A stretch of DNA of 64,000 nucleotides from Hedera helix (lineage: Eukaryota > Streptophyta > Magnoliopsida > Apiales > Araliaceae): NCBI GenBank assembly GCA_947179155.2, contig OX359266.1, positions 45,972,039-46,036,038 of the forward strand, in the 5' to 3' direction. This document shows, piece after piece, positions 23,512-34,513 of this stretch. The number at the start of each line of letters is the position of its first letter. Position 1 is the stretch's first letter. Both the position numbers and the translations under genes were made by a program. Under the pieces are notes generated by a model that searched no databases, had not been told where the DNA came from, and saw nothing but the letters and a program-made list of their open reading frames with translations.

Positions 23512-24793
23512 AAGAAGTTTCAAATAAAATTCGAATTTAATTTTTGATTTGGTGTCATATTTTCGTTTGAGTGCAATGAACTTCTTTTAGGTGTAAGCGT
23601 GTGCATGTGAGTGTGAGTTTGCTAAAAAAATCTGTTACTTTTCTATTAAAAAGATTGCCAATACTATTGCTGGGTCGTAAAATACTTAATAAATATGTTA
23701 AATTAATTTTAGAAAATAAAATTTTATTAAATATTAAAGATACGGAAGTATATAATATTTGAGTACTATTTTTTTTTAATTTCATAAAATGAGTCTTAGT
23801 TGTTAAAAAAAAATTCTATCTACAAAAAGATGACATTTTTTTTAGTGATACTAATAGTATAAAATGACTTTTTATCTCCAAGTTTTTCATCGAAATTAAA
23901 TTATTATATCATATTTTTTAATTTAAAATTTATTATTTTAAACACGTATTAAAATTATATTTTACTATTCGTAGATTTTATATATGAGACTCATTTTATG
24001 AAATTGAGACAGTATTTATTTCCTAATCATATTAGTTAATAAAAATGAAATCATTATTTTAGCATGCGATAATTTAATATGTTTATAATTCATGCCAATA
24101 TTAATTTTTTGCAAATTAACTTATAAATAATTTACTTTTTGACAAAAATAAACATTTTATAAAAAATAATATTATATAAAAAAGGGATTAGAAAAAACCA
24201 AATACAACTATATAAAAAAAGAAGTTATAATCATAAATCCACATAATTTCTTGATGATCACATTGAAATAGTCGGGACTCTAGAGTTGGATATGAACTCA
24301 TTTCATTTTAATTAAAATGATTATTATTATTGTAAATTACAAAATTTATTATTTTCAAAGTTCACATGAATCAATTCAATTTTATGTTTTAGGATTTTAC
24401 GAATTGAATTAAAAATGTCATTCGAGACTTTTTTAATAAATAGAGAGTAATATTTTATTTATGCTATGAAATATATTGCGATATATATAAACACACAAGG
24501 AACTGCAATCTAATATCTTTGACATTGGCAATAAAATTCTAAGCTATAATGGATAATTAGTAGAGGGTTGACAAGCATAATAATTAATAGAAATCTCATT
24601 CATCATCAATGAGAGTTATCCATAAAATACAAATAAGTGATAATTTTCTCCCCCATATCCTCGTGTCTTATAAAATGTTTGTTCGTTTATTAGTATTTAG
24701 AGTATATAGTGCATTTGAAGCCCAAAAATAACGTTTGGACTTCAAACGCATCGCTTTAAAATAGCACAATTATGAATTATCTGTTATAGAATT
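23512..24793. other. AT-rich spacer, no gene seen
   Basis: This is AT-rich sequence with many stops in all frames. The last five bases (GAATT, 24789-24793) are the left target duplication of the Tat element. Confidence 0.5.
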
Positions 24794-25353
24794 TGTTAAC
24801 GCCTGATTTTGTAAGCACGTGGAAAATCACCAAAGCACGAGCACCTGCAACCACAAAACCGTTAGTCACCCCCAGCAATAGCGACGGCTTGGGCCGTCCG
24901 GGGATGCTCCGGTGTGAGAGTAAGTAGCAGGCCAAAAACGTAACAATAGAGAACAATAATGCTGAAATTATTATAGCTCTGTGTAAGATATAATAGTGTG
25001 TACCATAATCCAGGAGCTAATGGCTTGTATTTATAATGCATGTCATCCCCAGAGTCCTTATTGGAGTGAGGTATCCCAATCCAAACCATATTTGGATTAT
25101 CCTTGTTGTCCATAGAAACCTTTCCTAATCACATGTCTGACCTCCACAAAAACAGGAAAAGGACACCTAATAGGACTAAACCTCAATCACCCCAAGCCGT
25201 GCGGAAACTATCAACCAAGAACTGGGCCTCTCATCCCCGAGCCCAACCCAGCCGAACCCCCATGCCACAAGATCCATAACCAAAATCCGAACCCAACCCA
25301 TCATTTTTACCCAGCCCAGACGACATCCGGGTCGGACAAATCCTATCCCAACA
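24794..25353 (-). repeat. 3' LTR of Tat element, 560 bp
   Basis: Plus-strand ends are TGTTAACGCCTG and TATCCCAACA (TG..CA on either strand). It differs from the other LTR at two positions: an A/G change at the 'aatgctgAaatt' site near 24964, and a G/A change in 'acccaGccc' near 25314. Confidence 0.95.
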
Positions 25354-25371
25354 TTACCCCCCACTCTCCTA
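25354..25371 (-). other. Polypurine tract of Tat element
   Basis: On the minus strand the bases just before the 3' LTR read AGGAGAGTGGGGGGTAA, a purine-rich primer site for plus-strand DNA synthesis. Confidence 0.75.
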
Positions 25372-25717
25372 ATTTAAAAGGTAAAATGAGGAGAGTATAA
25401 CGTCACCCCTTTAATCATACATAATCCTAACCGTTGCCAAACAAACCCTTAACTGTCACCCTAACACATCAGACACACGTGTTCTCCAAAACCCAGATAC
25501 AAAACCCTTGTTTTCGATAGAAACCCTTCATCGTCATCAACATTTCAAAGTCCCCTCCTATCTCCTCGTACAGGTCCAACAGCAAAACTCTCAACAACGC
25601 CCTGCTATAGCATCAAAAATCCTCCGATTCCTCTAATCGGCACTCCCCATTCGATTACCGACTCCAAAACTCATCTAAGCACTAACCCCCAAAACCCAAA
25701 TCCTTCTATCGGAATCC

Positions 25718-28345
25718 ATGGCTTCCTCCACTATTGTCGCCTCCTTCTCTGCCACCGCCTCCCAAACAAAACAGCAAGAAGCCGCAATAAGGGCAATGTT
25801 CAGTGACGAAGAGGAATTCAGCCACGCTAACACTCCCTCTAAAATCACTAAACAAACCCTCCATCAATACAAAAGAGATTTCCATTTCCCCGGCGAATAC
25901 TCCCTTACCGTACCGAAGCCTGAAGAACGACTGTACTGGCGTCCCTCCACTCCCAAAGTCGCCGTACCAGTCCAGGTCTTGAGAAACGGCGTTCGATTTC
26001 CCCTCCATCCCTTCATCACCGATCTCCTAGACTTCGTGGGAATAGGTCTATCCCAACTAGTCCCCAACTCATATATCCATATCATATGCTTCATCGCCCA
26101 CTGTCACGACCTCCAAATTACCCCATCTCTCGACTTCTTCTTCCACATTTTTTGCCTAACCCGATCCAAAGAGGCAGGGTTCAGAACCATAAACAGACTC
26201 CCAGGCCAAAAAGCATGGATGCAGCTGCCCTCAAGCAACAAAGGATGGAACAAGGAATGGTTCTACGTCTCCGGCCCTGACACCCATCTGATTCCGCCAT
26301 GGGGAAACCCAGAGAAACCAACCATCGACCCCATCACCGAAGAGCGAGAAAACAAGTTCAAACGCCTCTGTAGGAAGATCCCCGAAGACCCGTGGAGTAT
26401 CAACCTCCTGGCGGACCACAAATGGCTACATTCCCACGGACGTAAGTTCCCGAACTCAATTTTCCTTTATTCTTCGTACTAATGCATTCATCTAATCTCC
26501 CCTATTTTATTTTATTTTGGCATCAGTAGTTGAAATTTACAAAAACCAGCCCTTCGCGGCTAACCCTACATCAGCCATCGATCCCACTCCCGACCCGGCT
26601 ACAAGACCAAAACCCCCTTCTCACCCTGCTCCCCAACCAATGGTAAGACCAGATCACCACGCCCGTAGACCCCCCACGGCGGTCAAAGAACCACAATCTG
26701 CCGGTACCTCGACCATCCGAACCGTCCTGCCCCATACCTCCCCAAACGAACCTCACCCTGAAAAAAGTGTCCTAGACATGACAGACCTTGAGAAGCAGCA
26801 GTTCAGAAAAAAGAAAAGAAGAAGACTAGTCAAGACCGCTGATCTTCCTCCCCGAACTGCTGACCCCCTCCCAGTAAACCCCCCAGCCACCGCTCATCCA
26901 AACACCCCTTCTCCACCCACTTCACCATCACCCATACTCGGAGAGAAAGAACCAATTTCCCCAGTCCAGACCCAACCTTCACACCCCCTTCTGCCGACCC
27001 CAACCTCCACCGATCAGAACATACCCCCTCAACAATCTACCCGATCCCCAACACCCATTGAGATCGAGTCTGACCACTCCCCAGCCCCAACCTCAGCAAA
27101 AAACCCTGAGCCCAGAGCTTCATCCTCCAACCAAGACAAATCATACCCCCACATTCCTATTCATCTATTCTCCCAACTCTCCTTCTTCCCCACCGAACCC
27201 AACTCATACATTCCTGAAGATCTCTTTCGTTTTTTCAACCTTCCCGCCGACGATCCGCACTATCCCGTCTCAAACCCCCAAGCGCTGCTGACCAAAACTA
27301 TGCTCCACCTTGGTCAGGTAAACACCTTACTTTCAGTAAAATGATCAATTCATACCAAAAACTGAAGCAATAATATACTTATCTTTCGCAGACACTCGGA
27401 GGGTTCAGCCGCCTACATAACCAACAGAAAACCCAAACAGATCAGACTGACACCCTCACCCGACTTCAGGCTGAACTGGATCAACTCAAAGCGGACCATC
27501 ACCAACTCCATGAGGATCACGACAACCTCAGAAAAGAACACGGTCCACTCCTCGAGAAACACATCGAGATTCAGCAAGAGTTGGCCGAACACCTCATTCA
27601 AGCAAACGCCACCGACGCCCTGCTCCAAAACGCTCAGAACCAACTGATCGAACGAACCCACCAGAACCAATCCCTGGAAGCGAAACTGGCCGACCTCGCT
27701 ACAAACAGAACCTCCCTACTTCAAGAGCTAGAAAACAGAACCAAGAAATCGGAAGAGCTCCTGAAGCAGAACCAGGACCTCCATCAGAAAACCCTCCAGC
27801 TGACCCGAAGCCTGGACGAGAAAAGCGAGTCCCTCACCCTCCTGACTACAACGAACAAACTCCTTGCAGAGGAGATCGAGCAGCTCAAGACCCAAACCCT
27901 TCAACCAACCGAAGACTCCAAAAAAGCTATCATTGAGGAGTATAGGAAATCCAAAGAGCTGACGGAGGCGGTAATGGACCAGTACACCAAGGGGTATTTA
28001 TACGCCAAGAGCCTGGTAGCACAATCTGGAGTCAATCCCACCACTCTGGGCTTCTCGTCGGACGATGACATGTCCGATCAAGAAGAACCCACAATCAACT
28101 CCCCCAAACAACCAAATCCACCCACAGAGCCTAACCCCGCGCCCGATCAACAAAACCCCGAAAGTCAGACAACAGATCCCATCCAGCCGCCCACGACCGA
28201 AGCACTATCTTCGGTCCAATCTCCTCCCGGAAGTCAGAACCCGCAAGAGGAACCGACCCCCCAAGAGATTCATACCCCTACCGAAGACAAGGGATCCCCC
28301 GACCCCGAAGCTTCACTTGCAGATGCCCCTCAGCCACTAGTTTAA
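25718..28345 (+). CDS. Antisense extra gene of Tat element (Transposase_28-like, spliced)
   Basis: Three exons, 25718-26441, 26527-27317 and 27392-28345, join with consistent phases at GT-AG introns of 85 and 74 bp. They give 2469 nt and 822 residues; the ATG at 25718 opens MASSTIV. Residues about 60-240 (NGVRFPLHPFITDLLDF, then PGQKAWMQLPSS and WFYVSG) resemble the 'putative gypsy type transposon' domain (Pfam Transposase_28) found in extra open frames of plant Tat elements. A Pro-rich linker follows, then a long coiled coil (about 520-675; heptads such as LTRLQAELDQLKADHHQL) and an acidic Pro-rich tail. The gene runs against gag-pol and ends 247 bp from its stop. Its function is unknown; regulation of the element by antisense RNA or a Gag-like structural role have been suggested for such frames. 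Splice sites are inferred from sequence only. Confidence 0.85.
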
Positions 28346-28592
28346 TGTATTTGTTGTTCTTATATGTAAATGTAACAAATTTAAATGAAAAATATCTTGT
28401 TTCATTGACGTCTTTTACAAGTATTACATTTCGCATCCGGACAGACATCAGTACTTTAAATAATATAAACCTCCGACTTTCTAAACGAGCTCAAATGACC
28501 TCAAGAACTGATAACAACTACCTAACATTAAATTTTGATAATATGAAAATAACTGAACGTAACCGAAGTGACACCCGAACTACTACAAGCAA
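28346..28592. other. Tail-to-tail spacer inside Tat element
   Basis: This 247-bp AT-rich gap lies between the stops of the convergent antisense gene and gag-pol. It should hold the 3' ends of the antisense transcript (TTTAAATGAAAAATA near 28380 may serve as a polyadenylation region). Confidence 0.4.
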
Positions 28593-31500
28593 TCACTGAT
28601 AGTACCTCCTTAGTCTGGCAGCATGCCAGTAATTTTTTAGTTCGGCCCCCGACATATCCTTCAGACGATAAGTACCTGGCTTGACAACCTCGATGATCTC
28701 ATACGGCCCCTCCCAAGTTGGCATCAACTTTCCCGTTTCCATAGGAGTAGAGGCCTCAGCCTCCCGAAGGACCATATCCCCGACCTCAAACCTTCTTTGC
28801 CTGACTCTTCTGTTGTAATGCCTGGCCGTCCTCTGTTGATACGCTGTTAATCGAAAAATCGCAGCGTCCCTGACCTCATCCACCAGATCAAGATTCAACC
28901 TCAGACCCTGATCATTGTAAGCTTCTCTAAAGGTAACCCTTCTGAACGAAGGCGACCCCACATCCACAGGAATTAGGGCTTCAGTCCCATAAGTTAGCCG
29001 AAAGGGAGAGTCTCCGGTAGTAGACCGAGGGGTCGTTCGGTACGCCCATAACACACTTGGTAATTCTTCCGGCCATCGCCCTTTGGCCCCATCTAACCTC
29101 TTCTTGATCCCGTTGAGGAGAGTTCTATTGGTCACCTCGACTTGCCCATTAGCTTGCGGATGTGCCACTGATACCCTTCGATGCTGAACACCCAACTCTT
29201 CGAGAAATTTCTCAAAATCCGACCCCACAAATTGCAACCCATTGTCCGATACCAGAACCATTGGAATGCCGAACCTATACACCACATATTCCTTCAGAAA
29301 TTGAATACAATCCTTCTCAGCAATCCTTCGAAGCGGCTTCGCCTCAACCCACTTTGTCATATAATCAATGGCGACTATCATGTAAGCCACCTGCCCTTTT
29401 CCCTTCGGCATCGGACCGACCAAGTCAACCCCCCATACCGCAAAAGGGATAGGTGACAACACCGATGACAGCTCCTCCGGAGGCTTATGTGGTACAGAAC
29501 TGTTGAGCTGACACTTCGGACACCTTTGCACGTAACCTTTCGCCTCTTGGAACATGGTCGGCCAATAATAACCTTGTCGAACCAACTTGCAAGCCAGCGA
29601 CTTAGCCCCCATGTGATTGCCACAGATCCCCTCATGAACCTCCTGTAGAGCATAGGCCGCTTCTGCCGGAACCAAACATTTTGCCAAAGGACCTGAATAC
29701 GTGCGACGATATAAGTCTCCATCAATCAAACAAAAGTAAGAACTCCTGTATTTGATCTTTTTAGCCAAGAGCTTATCGGTTGGCAACTTCCCATCCGCCA
29801 AGTACTCTATATACGGTGTCATCCAACAATTTTCCCTCTCCATTAAACACTTAATTTCCTTCTTCTGGATGCTAGGCTCCTTAAGCACTTCCATATATAC
29901 CGACCCAGTAAGGGACTCTGCCTGTGTAGCAGCCAACTTGGATAGGGCATCAGCAACCGTATTATCTTCCCGACCCACACCCTGAAGGGAGTATGAGTCA
30001 AACTGATGGAGCAACATCTTTACTTCCGCCAAATATTTAGCCATCCTATCCCCCCTGGCTTCATACTCTCCTTTGATCTGCTTAACCACCAACTGTGAAT
30101 CACTGAAGATGATAATACGCTTCACTTCCAAGCTTCGAGCCAACCTTAATCCTGCTAAAATGACCTCATACTCGGCTTCATTGTTAGTTGTCTTAAACAG
30201 AAATCGCACCGCCTGCTGAACCCGGAAACCCTCCGGACTAGCGAGGATCATCCCTGCCCCACTTGCATCAGCCGAAGACGAACCATCCACGTACAAAGTC
30301 CACGCCGAAGATGTTTGGAACTGTTCTTTGGATAGCAACTCAACCTGACCACCAGAGTTCGGTCCTTCATCTTCCTCAGAAAACATGCATTCCACTATGA
30401 AATCCGCCAAGGCCTGCCCTTTAATTGCCGTCCGAGGCTTGTACTCCAAGACAAACTGGCTCAACTCCACTGCCCATGCTATCAATCGACCTGACGCGTC
30501 CGGCTTATGAAGTACTTTCTTTAACGGCTGATCCGTATAGATGACCACCATCCGACCCTGAAAGTAGTGTCTGAGTTTCCTACTTGCAATTACCAGAGCA
30601 TAGGCACATTTCTCCAGATTCGGATAGCGAGTCTCAGCGTCTCTCAAAGCATGGCTGACATAGTACACAGGGGTCTGCCTACCATCCTCTTCCCGAACTA
30701 GTACTGCTCCCACTGCCAAGGAACTTACTGCTAGATAAAGATAAAGCGTCTCTCGAGGCTTCGGCTTTTGCAGCGAAGGGACTGTCATCAGATATCTCTT
30801 TATGTTTTGAAAGGCGTCCTCACACTCAGAAGTCCATTGAAAAGCTTTTTCATTCTTCGGGCCCTTTAGAGTGTCAAAAAAGGGAAGACATCTTTCTGCC
30901 GACCGAGACATGAACCTTCTTAACGCAGCAATTCTTCCGGTCAACCTTTGCACGTCCTTAATAGTCTGGGGAGATCGCATATCCAGTATGGCCTTGATCT
31001 TTTCCGGGTTAGCCTCTATGCCCCTTCTGCTAACCAGATACCCCAGAAATTTTCCCGAACCCAAACCAAAAGTGCACTTAGTAGGATTCAGCCTCATGTT
31101 GTAACTTCTGACCGTTTGAAAACATTCCTCCAGATCCTTCAGGTGATCTTGCACTTTGACGCTTCGGACTATCATGTCGTCCACGTAAACCTCCATATTC
31201 CTTCCGATCTGCTTCTCGAACACCAGATTCATCATCCTTTGGTAAGTGGCGCCTGCATTGATTAACCCGAACGTCATCCTCTTATAAGCATAAGTCGCCC
31301 GATGGGTTATAAAGGCCGTCTTTGGGATGTCCTCTTCTGCCATCAGAATCTGGTGATACCCTGAGAATGCATCCAAGAAGCTGAGTATTGCGTTTCCCGA
31401 CGTAGCATCAATTAATTGATCAATATGAGGAAGGGGGTAGAAATCCTTTGGGCACGCCTTATTGAGGTCGGTGTAGTCAATACAGACCCTCCACTTCCCA

Positions 31501-34421
31501 TTCTGCTTTCTGACAAGCACTACATTGGCTAACCATTCCGGGTACTCGATCTCCTGAATTATACCAGCTTCCAAAAGCTTTCCGATCTCGTCATCAATTA
31601 CCTTTTGCCTTTCGGGTGCAAATATCCTCCTCTTCTGTCGAACTGGTTTCCTTTCTGAATCAACCGACAGCCGATGGACAACCACTCCTTTAGCTAATCC
31701 GGGCATGTCGTTGGATGTCCAGGCAAAGATATCGGCATATGTCTGAAGCAGCTTCACCAAGTCCTTCTTAACTGGATCCTGTAACCCGGCACCAATCTTC
31801 ACCACTTTCAGGGGATTGCCCGGTATCAGCCTAACGTCTTCGGTTTCCTCAGCAGGTAGAGCCAAGGGTTCCGTAACCCCCTCTGTGAAGGGCTCCACGT
31901 CCACCCTCATCGTTTGCTTGAACTTACTGACCCCTACCGAAGACGATGTAAGCGTATGTCGATAGCACCTTCGGGCTATATCCAAGTCGCCCAACACTTC
32001 CCCGACCCCGTTAGCAGTAGGAAACTTCATCTTAAAATGCGGGATCGAGGTCACTGCCTGAAGGGCCGATAAGGTGGTTCGGCCTAAGATGGCATTATAA
32101 GCCGAATCTACTTGTACCACAAAAAACTTCACCATCACCTGCCTCTGTCTCGGAAGAGTGCCGAACACTACCGGTAGCTCGACCGTCCCGACCACGGGAA
32201 CTTGTTCATTGCCAAATCCATACAGGGGAGCCTCGAAGCCTACCTCCATTTTCACACCTTGTAAGTCCATCCTCTGATATGCATGGCTATATAAGACATC
32301 GACCGAAGAACCATTGTCAATCATCATCCGCTTCATATCGACGGGGCCGACCTGGGCCGTGATAACTAGAGCCCCTTCGTGTGGTTCTACGGCGTCGAGA
32401 GGGTAGTCTTCGTCGGTAAAGGAAATCACAGTCCCTGGGAATGGTTTTTCCACTTTTATTGGGCGGTCTACTGACATGACCCCATCGGGTCCGGCCCGCC
32501 GCTTCTTGCCACCTTGCCTCTGGAAAGTTCCACCAGAGATGACATCGACGACTCTTCTCTGCGGACACCCCTCCTGGGCGGAAGGCTGACTTCCCCCCAG
32601 AGCCTGCCGTCCAGCAACATACTGGACCAATTCACCTTTCTGTACATTTCTTTCGATCATCTCCTTCAACGCTTTGCACCTCCCTGTAGAGTGGCCCTTG
32701 TCCTGGTGGTACTGACAGTAGAACCTCCGATCCCCCCCTTTAATTGGTGGAGGCGGTTCATAGCAAGGTTTTCCCCTTATCTCGTCCAAAATGAGCACCC
32801 TGTCAGTGTTCAATGGAGTATATACCTTCGGTGGCTGTTTCGGACGGAACGGCATCTTCTCGGTCTGAGGTGGTACTGTTGTCTTCGGTCCAATCCGATC
32901 CCACACCCCAGGCTTTGATCCTTCCCCCTTGGGCCGAGCGGCCACCTCCTGTGCCGGCGCAAGGTTGTTCATTGCTTCTTCTATCGATACCAATTTTTCA
33001 GCCCTCTCGTAGGCGTCGGCCAAATCTTTAGGAGGGTTGAACATGATGTTTTTTAGTAATTTCTTCGACCGGCTAACGTCTAACCCGGTGGTGAAGAATC
33101 CCAAGGCCTGAGTGACATTAAGTTCCGCCACAGTCCCGACAGCATCCCTGAACCTCTGTACGTACTGTGCCAGGGATTCATTACTCTTCTGCCTGATCTG
33201 CATCAGCGAAGCGGTAAGCTTCCCTCTCCTTTTATTGCTTCCGAATCGCTCATGGAACTTGTCGGTTAGTTCTCTCCATGAATTGATGCTACCCGGGGTC
33301 AAGGACACTACCCATTGCTTTGCCGCCTTTGTAAGCGTAGTCACAAAAATCTTGCACATCCCCGCCTCCGAGTGATTGAAATAACCCATCACTATCTCAT
33401 ATCCATTGGTGTGGTCAAATGGATCCCCAGTGCCATCGTACGTATCCAAAGGCGGCAACTTCATTTTTGGGTCTGCTTTCTCCTGGTTAATAGCTGACGA
33501 GAAGGGCGACTTGCTGCTCAACGTCATCGCCGCTGGTTTCACCTCAGCTATCATTCGTTCCATTTCCGCCAGCCTTTCCATCAGAAGATCGGTAGGAGCT
33601 GGGCCCTGCTGTAAAGGCTCTTTTGCTGGGCTTTCGACTACCTGACCACCATTGTTCACGTGGTGTTCGGTCTCAAGATGGTTCTGCTGACTCGGCCTCG
33701 GATCCTCCCGATGGCGGTCACCCCTCGAACCAGACCGACCCCGCCTCAAATCATCCCGACGACGATCACCCTTCAAATCAGACCGTCCTCGCCTCGGATC
33801 CTCTCGATAGCGGTTACTTTCCGAACCAGACTGACCCCCTCTTGGGTCTTCTCGACGGCTACGAGCGTAGCCGCTCTTGGTTCTGCTCTCGTATGTTTCT
33901 GATTTATTCCTCAGGGGATCATCATGAGGCCCCCGAACAACAGTGCGGTGACTACTGAACCTGAAGTCCCCCCGTCCAGGTGGTGTGTCCGCAGTCGCCC
34001 ACGTCTGCACAGTGGGGGATATACTGACTCTCCTTCTCCGATGGCGACTCTGGGGGGTGGACTCCCTGGATCTTCCCCCCGCAGTCCGTCGCTCTTTATC
34101 CCCCTCAAGCTTAAACAACAAGTTTTCTAAGTCCTGTTGCTGCGTCTGCAGAACCTGCATAGCATCCTGAGCCTCCTGAACTTTCCTCTTTCTGATGGTT
34201 TCCCTCTGATCAATCGTGCTGTTCGCCCCACCGTGAATACTCCTTCGGGACCCCCCATTCTTTGTACTCGAAGAAAAATCCAACCTACGCCTCAACCTGT
34301 CAGACAGGGTCCCTTTCGATGTAGACCTCCCACCGCCATGTCCTAAACGATCCATCACAGAACCCTTAGCAGCACGAGTTGATTTCCCCGCAGACGAACC
34401 AGTTTGTTCAACCTGCACCAT
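28593..34421 (-). CDS. Gag-Pol polyprotein, Tat lineage, intact
   Basis: One open frame of 1942 residues; I use the first true ATG (34419-34421, MVQVEQTGSS), because the frame upstream to 34436 begins with TTG. Rough order: Arg/Ser-rich basic N-terminus; Gag core about 327-484; zinc-binding-like C-x2-H-x4-H-x4-C stretch (CQYHQDKGHSTGRC) near 565-580; aspartic protease near 705 with D-N-G (MIDNGSSVDVLY), a variant found in this lineage; reverse transcriptase about 970-1100 with YVDD at 1079-1082 (31173-31187); a first, RT-linked RNase H about 1200-1320; and a second 'archaeal type' RNase H with catalytic Asp near 1379 (LYVDGSSS). The integrase has an H-H-C-C region (about 1597-1640, ending CPKC) and core residues in GVDLVGP, VSDNG and QANGQVEV (to about 1760). 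No stop or frameshift is present. The products would make virus-like particles, copy the RNA and integrate the cDNA. Confidence 0.95.
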   Translation of the reverse strand: MVQVEQTGSSAGKSTRAAKGSVMDRLGHGGGRSTSKGTLSDRLRRRLDFSSSTKNGGSRRSIHGGANSTIDQRETIRKRKVQEAQDAMQVLQTQQQDLENLLFKLEGDKERRTAGGRSRESTPQSRHRRRRVSISPTVQTWATADTPPGRGDFRFSSHRTVVRGPHDDPLRNKSETYESRTKSGYARSRREDPRGGQSGSESNRYREDPRRGRSDLKGDRRRDDLRRGRSGSRGDRHREDPRPSQQNHLETEHHVNNGGQVVESPAKEPLQQGPAPTDLLMERLAEMERMIAEVKPAAMTLSSKSPFSSAINQEKADPKMKLPPLDTYDGTGDPFDHTNGYEIVMGYFNHSEAGMCKIFVTTLTKAAKQWVVSLTPGSINSWRELTDKFHERFGSNKRRGKLTASLMQIRQKSNESLAQYVQRFRDAVGTVAELNVTQALGFFTTGLDVSRSKKLLKNIMFNPPKDLADAYERAEKLVSIEEAMNNLAPAQEVAARPKGEGSKPGVWDRIGPKTTVPPQTEKMPFRPKQPPKVYTPLNTDRVLILDEIRGKPCYEPPPPIKGGDRRFYCQYHQDKGHSTGRCKALKEMIERNVQKGELVQYVAGRQALGGSQPSAQEGCPQRRVVDVISGGTFQRQGGKKRRAGPDGVMSVDRPIKVEKPFPGTVISFTDEDYPLDAVEPHEGALVITAQVGPVDMKRMMIDNGSSVDVLYSHAYQRMDLQGVKMEVGFEAPLYGFGNEQVPVVGTVELPVVFGTLPRQRQVMVKFFVVQVDSAYNAILGRTTLSALQAVTSIPHFKMKFPTANGVGEVLGDLDIARRCYRHTLTSSSVGVSKFKQTMRVDVEPFTEGVTEPLALPAEETEDVRLIPGNPLKVVKIGAGLQDPVKKDLVKLLQTYADIFAWTSNDMPGLAKGVVVHRLSVDSERKPVRQKRRIFAPERQKVIDDEIGKLLEAGIIQEIEYPEWLANVVLVRKQNGKWRVCIDYTDLNKACPKDFYPLPHIDQLIDATSGNAILSFLDAFSGYHQILMAEEDIPKTAFITHRATYAYKRMTFGLINAGATYQRMMNLVFEKQIGRNMEVYVDDMIVRSVKVQDHLKDLEECFQTVRSYNMRLNPTKCTFGLGSGKFLGYLVSRRGIEANPEKIKAILDMRSPQTIKDVQRLTGRIAALRRFMSRSAERCLPFFDTLKGPKNEKAFQWTSECEDAFQNIKRYLMTVPSLQKPKPRETLYLYLAVSSLAVGAVLVREEDGRQTPVYYVSHALRDAETRYPNLEKCAYALVIASRKLRHYFQGRMVVIYTDQPLKKVLHKPDASGRLIAWAVELSQFVLEYKPRTAIKGQALADFIVECMFSEEDEGPNSGGQVELLSKEQFQTSSAWTLYVDGSSSADASGAGMILASPEGFRVQQAVRFLFKTTNNEAEYEVILAGLRLARSLEVKRIIIFSDSQLVVKQIKGEYEARGDRMAKYLAEVKMLLHQFDSYSLQGVGREDNTVADALSKLAATQAESLTGSVYMEVLKEPSIQKKEIKCLMERENCWMTPYIEYLADGKLPTDKLLAKKIKYRSSYFCLIDGDLYRRTYSGPLAKCLVPAEAAYALQEVHEGICGNHMGAKSLACKLVRQGYYWPTMFQEAKGYVQRCPKCQLNSSVPHKPPEELSSVLSPIPFAVWGVDLVGPMPKGKGQVAYMIVAIDYMTKWVEAKPLRRIAEKDCIQFLKEYVVYRFGIPMVLVSDNGLQFVGSDFEKFLEELGVQHRRVSVAHPQANGQVEVTNRTLLNGIKKRLDGAKGRWPEELPSVLWAYRTTPRSTTGDSPFRLTYGTEALIPVDVGSPSFRRVTFREAYNDQGLRLNLDLVDEVRDAAIFRLTAYQQRTARHYNRRVRQRRFEVGDMVLREAEASTPMETGKLMPTWEGPYEIIEVVKPGTYRLKDMSGAELKNYWHAARLRRYYQ

Positions 34422-34495
34422 GACTGTCTGCTTCAATTATCAAACGAGATTACTACCTCAACTCTCGTGAACAATGATTTCCGTTACACAGAAAG

Positions 34496-34513
34496 CCCTC
34501 CTTCTAGCGCCAA
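34496..34513 (-). other. Primer-binding site of Tat element
   Basis: Immediately inside the 5' LTR the minus strand reads TTGGCGCTAGAAGGAGGG. The TGG after one spacer base fits the complement of a tRNA CCA end. I cannot say which tRNA without a search. Confidence 0.65.

Noticed and set aside
33615..34170. Plus-strand frames of 60-110 codons opposite gag
   Set aside because: They are mirror frames of the Arg/Ser-rich gag N-terminus; the real antisense gene lies at 25718-28345.
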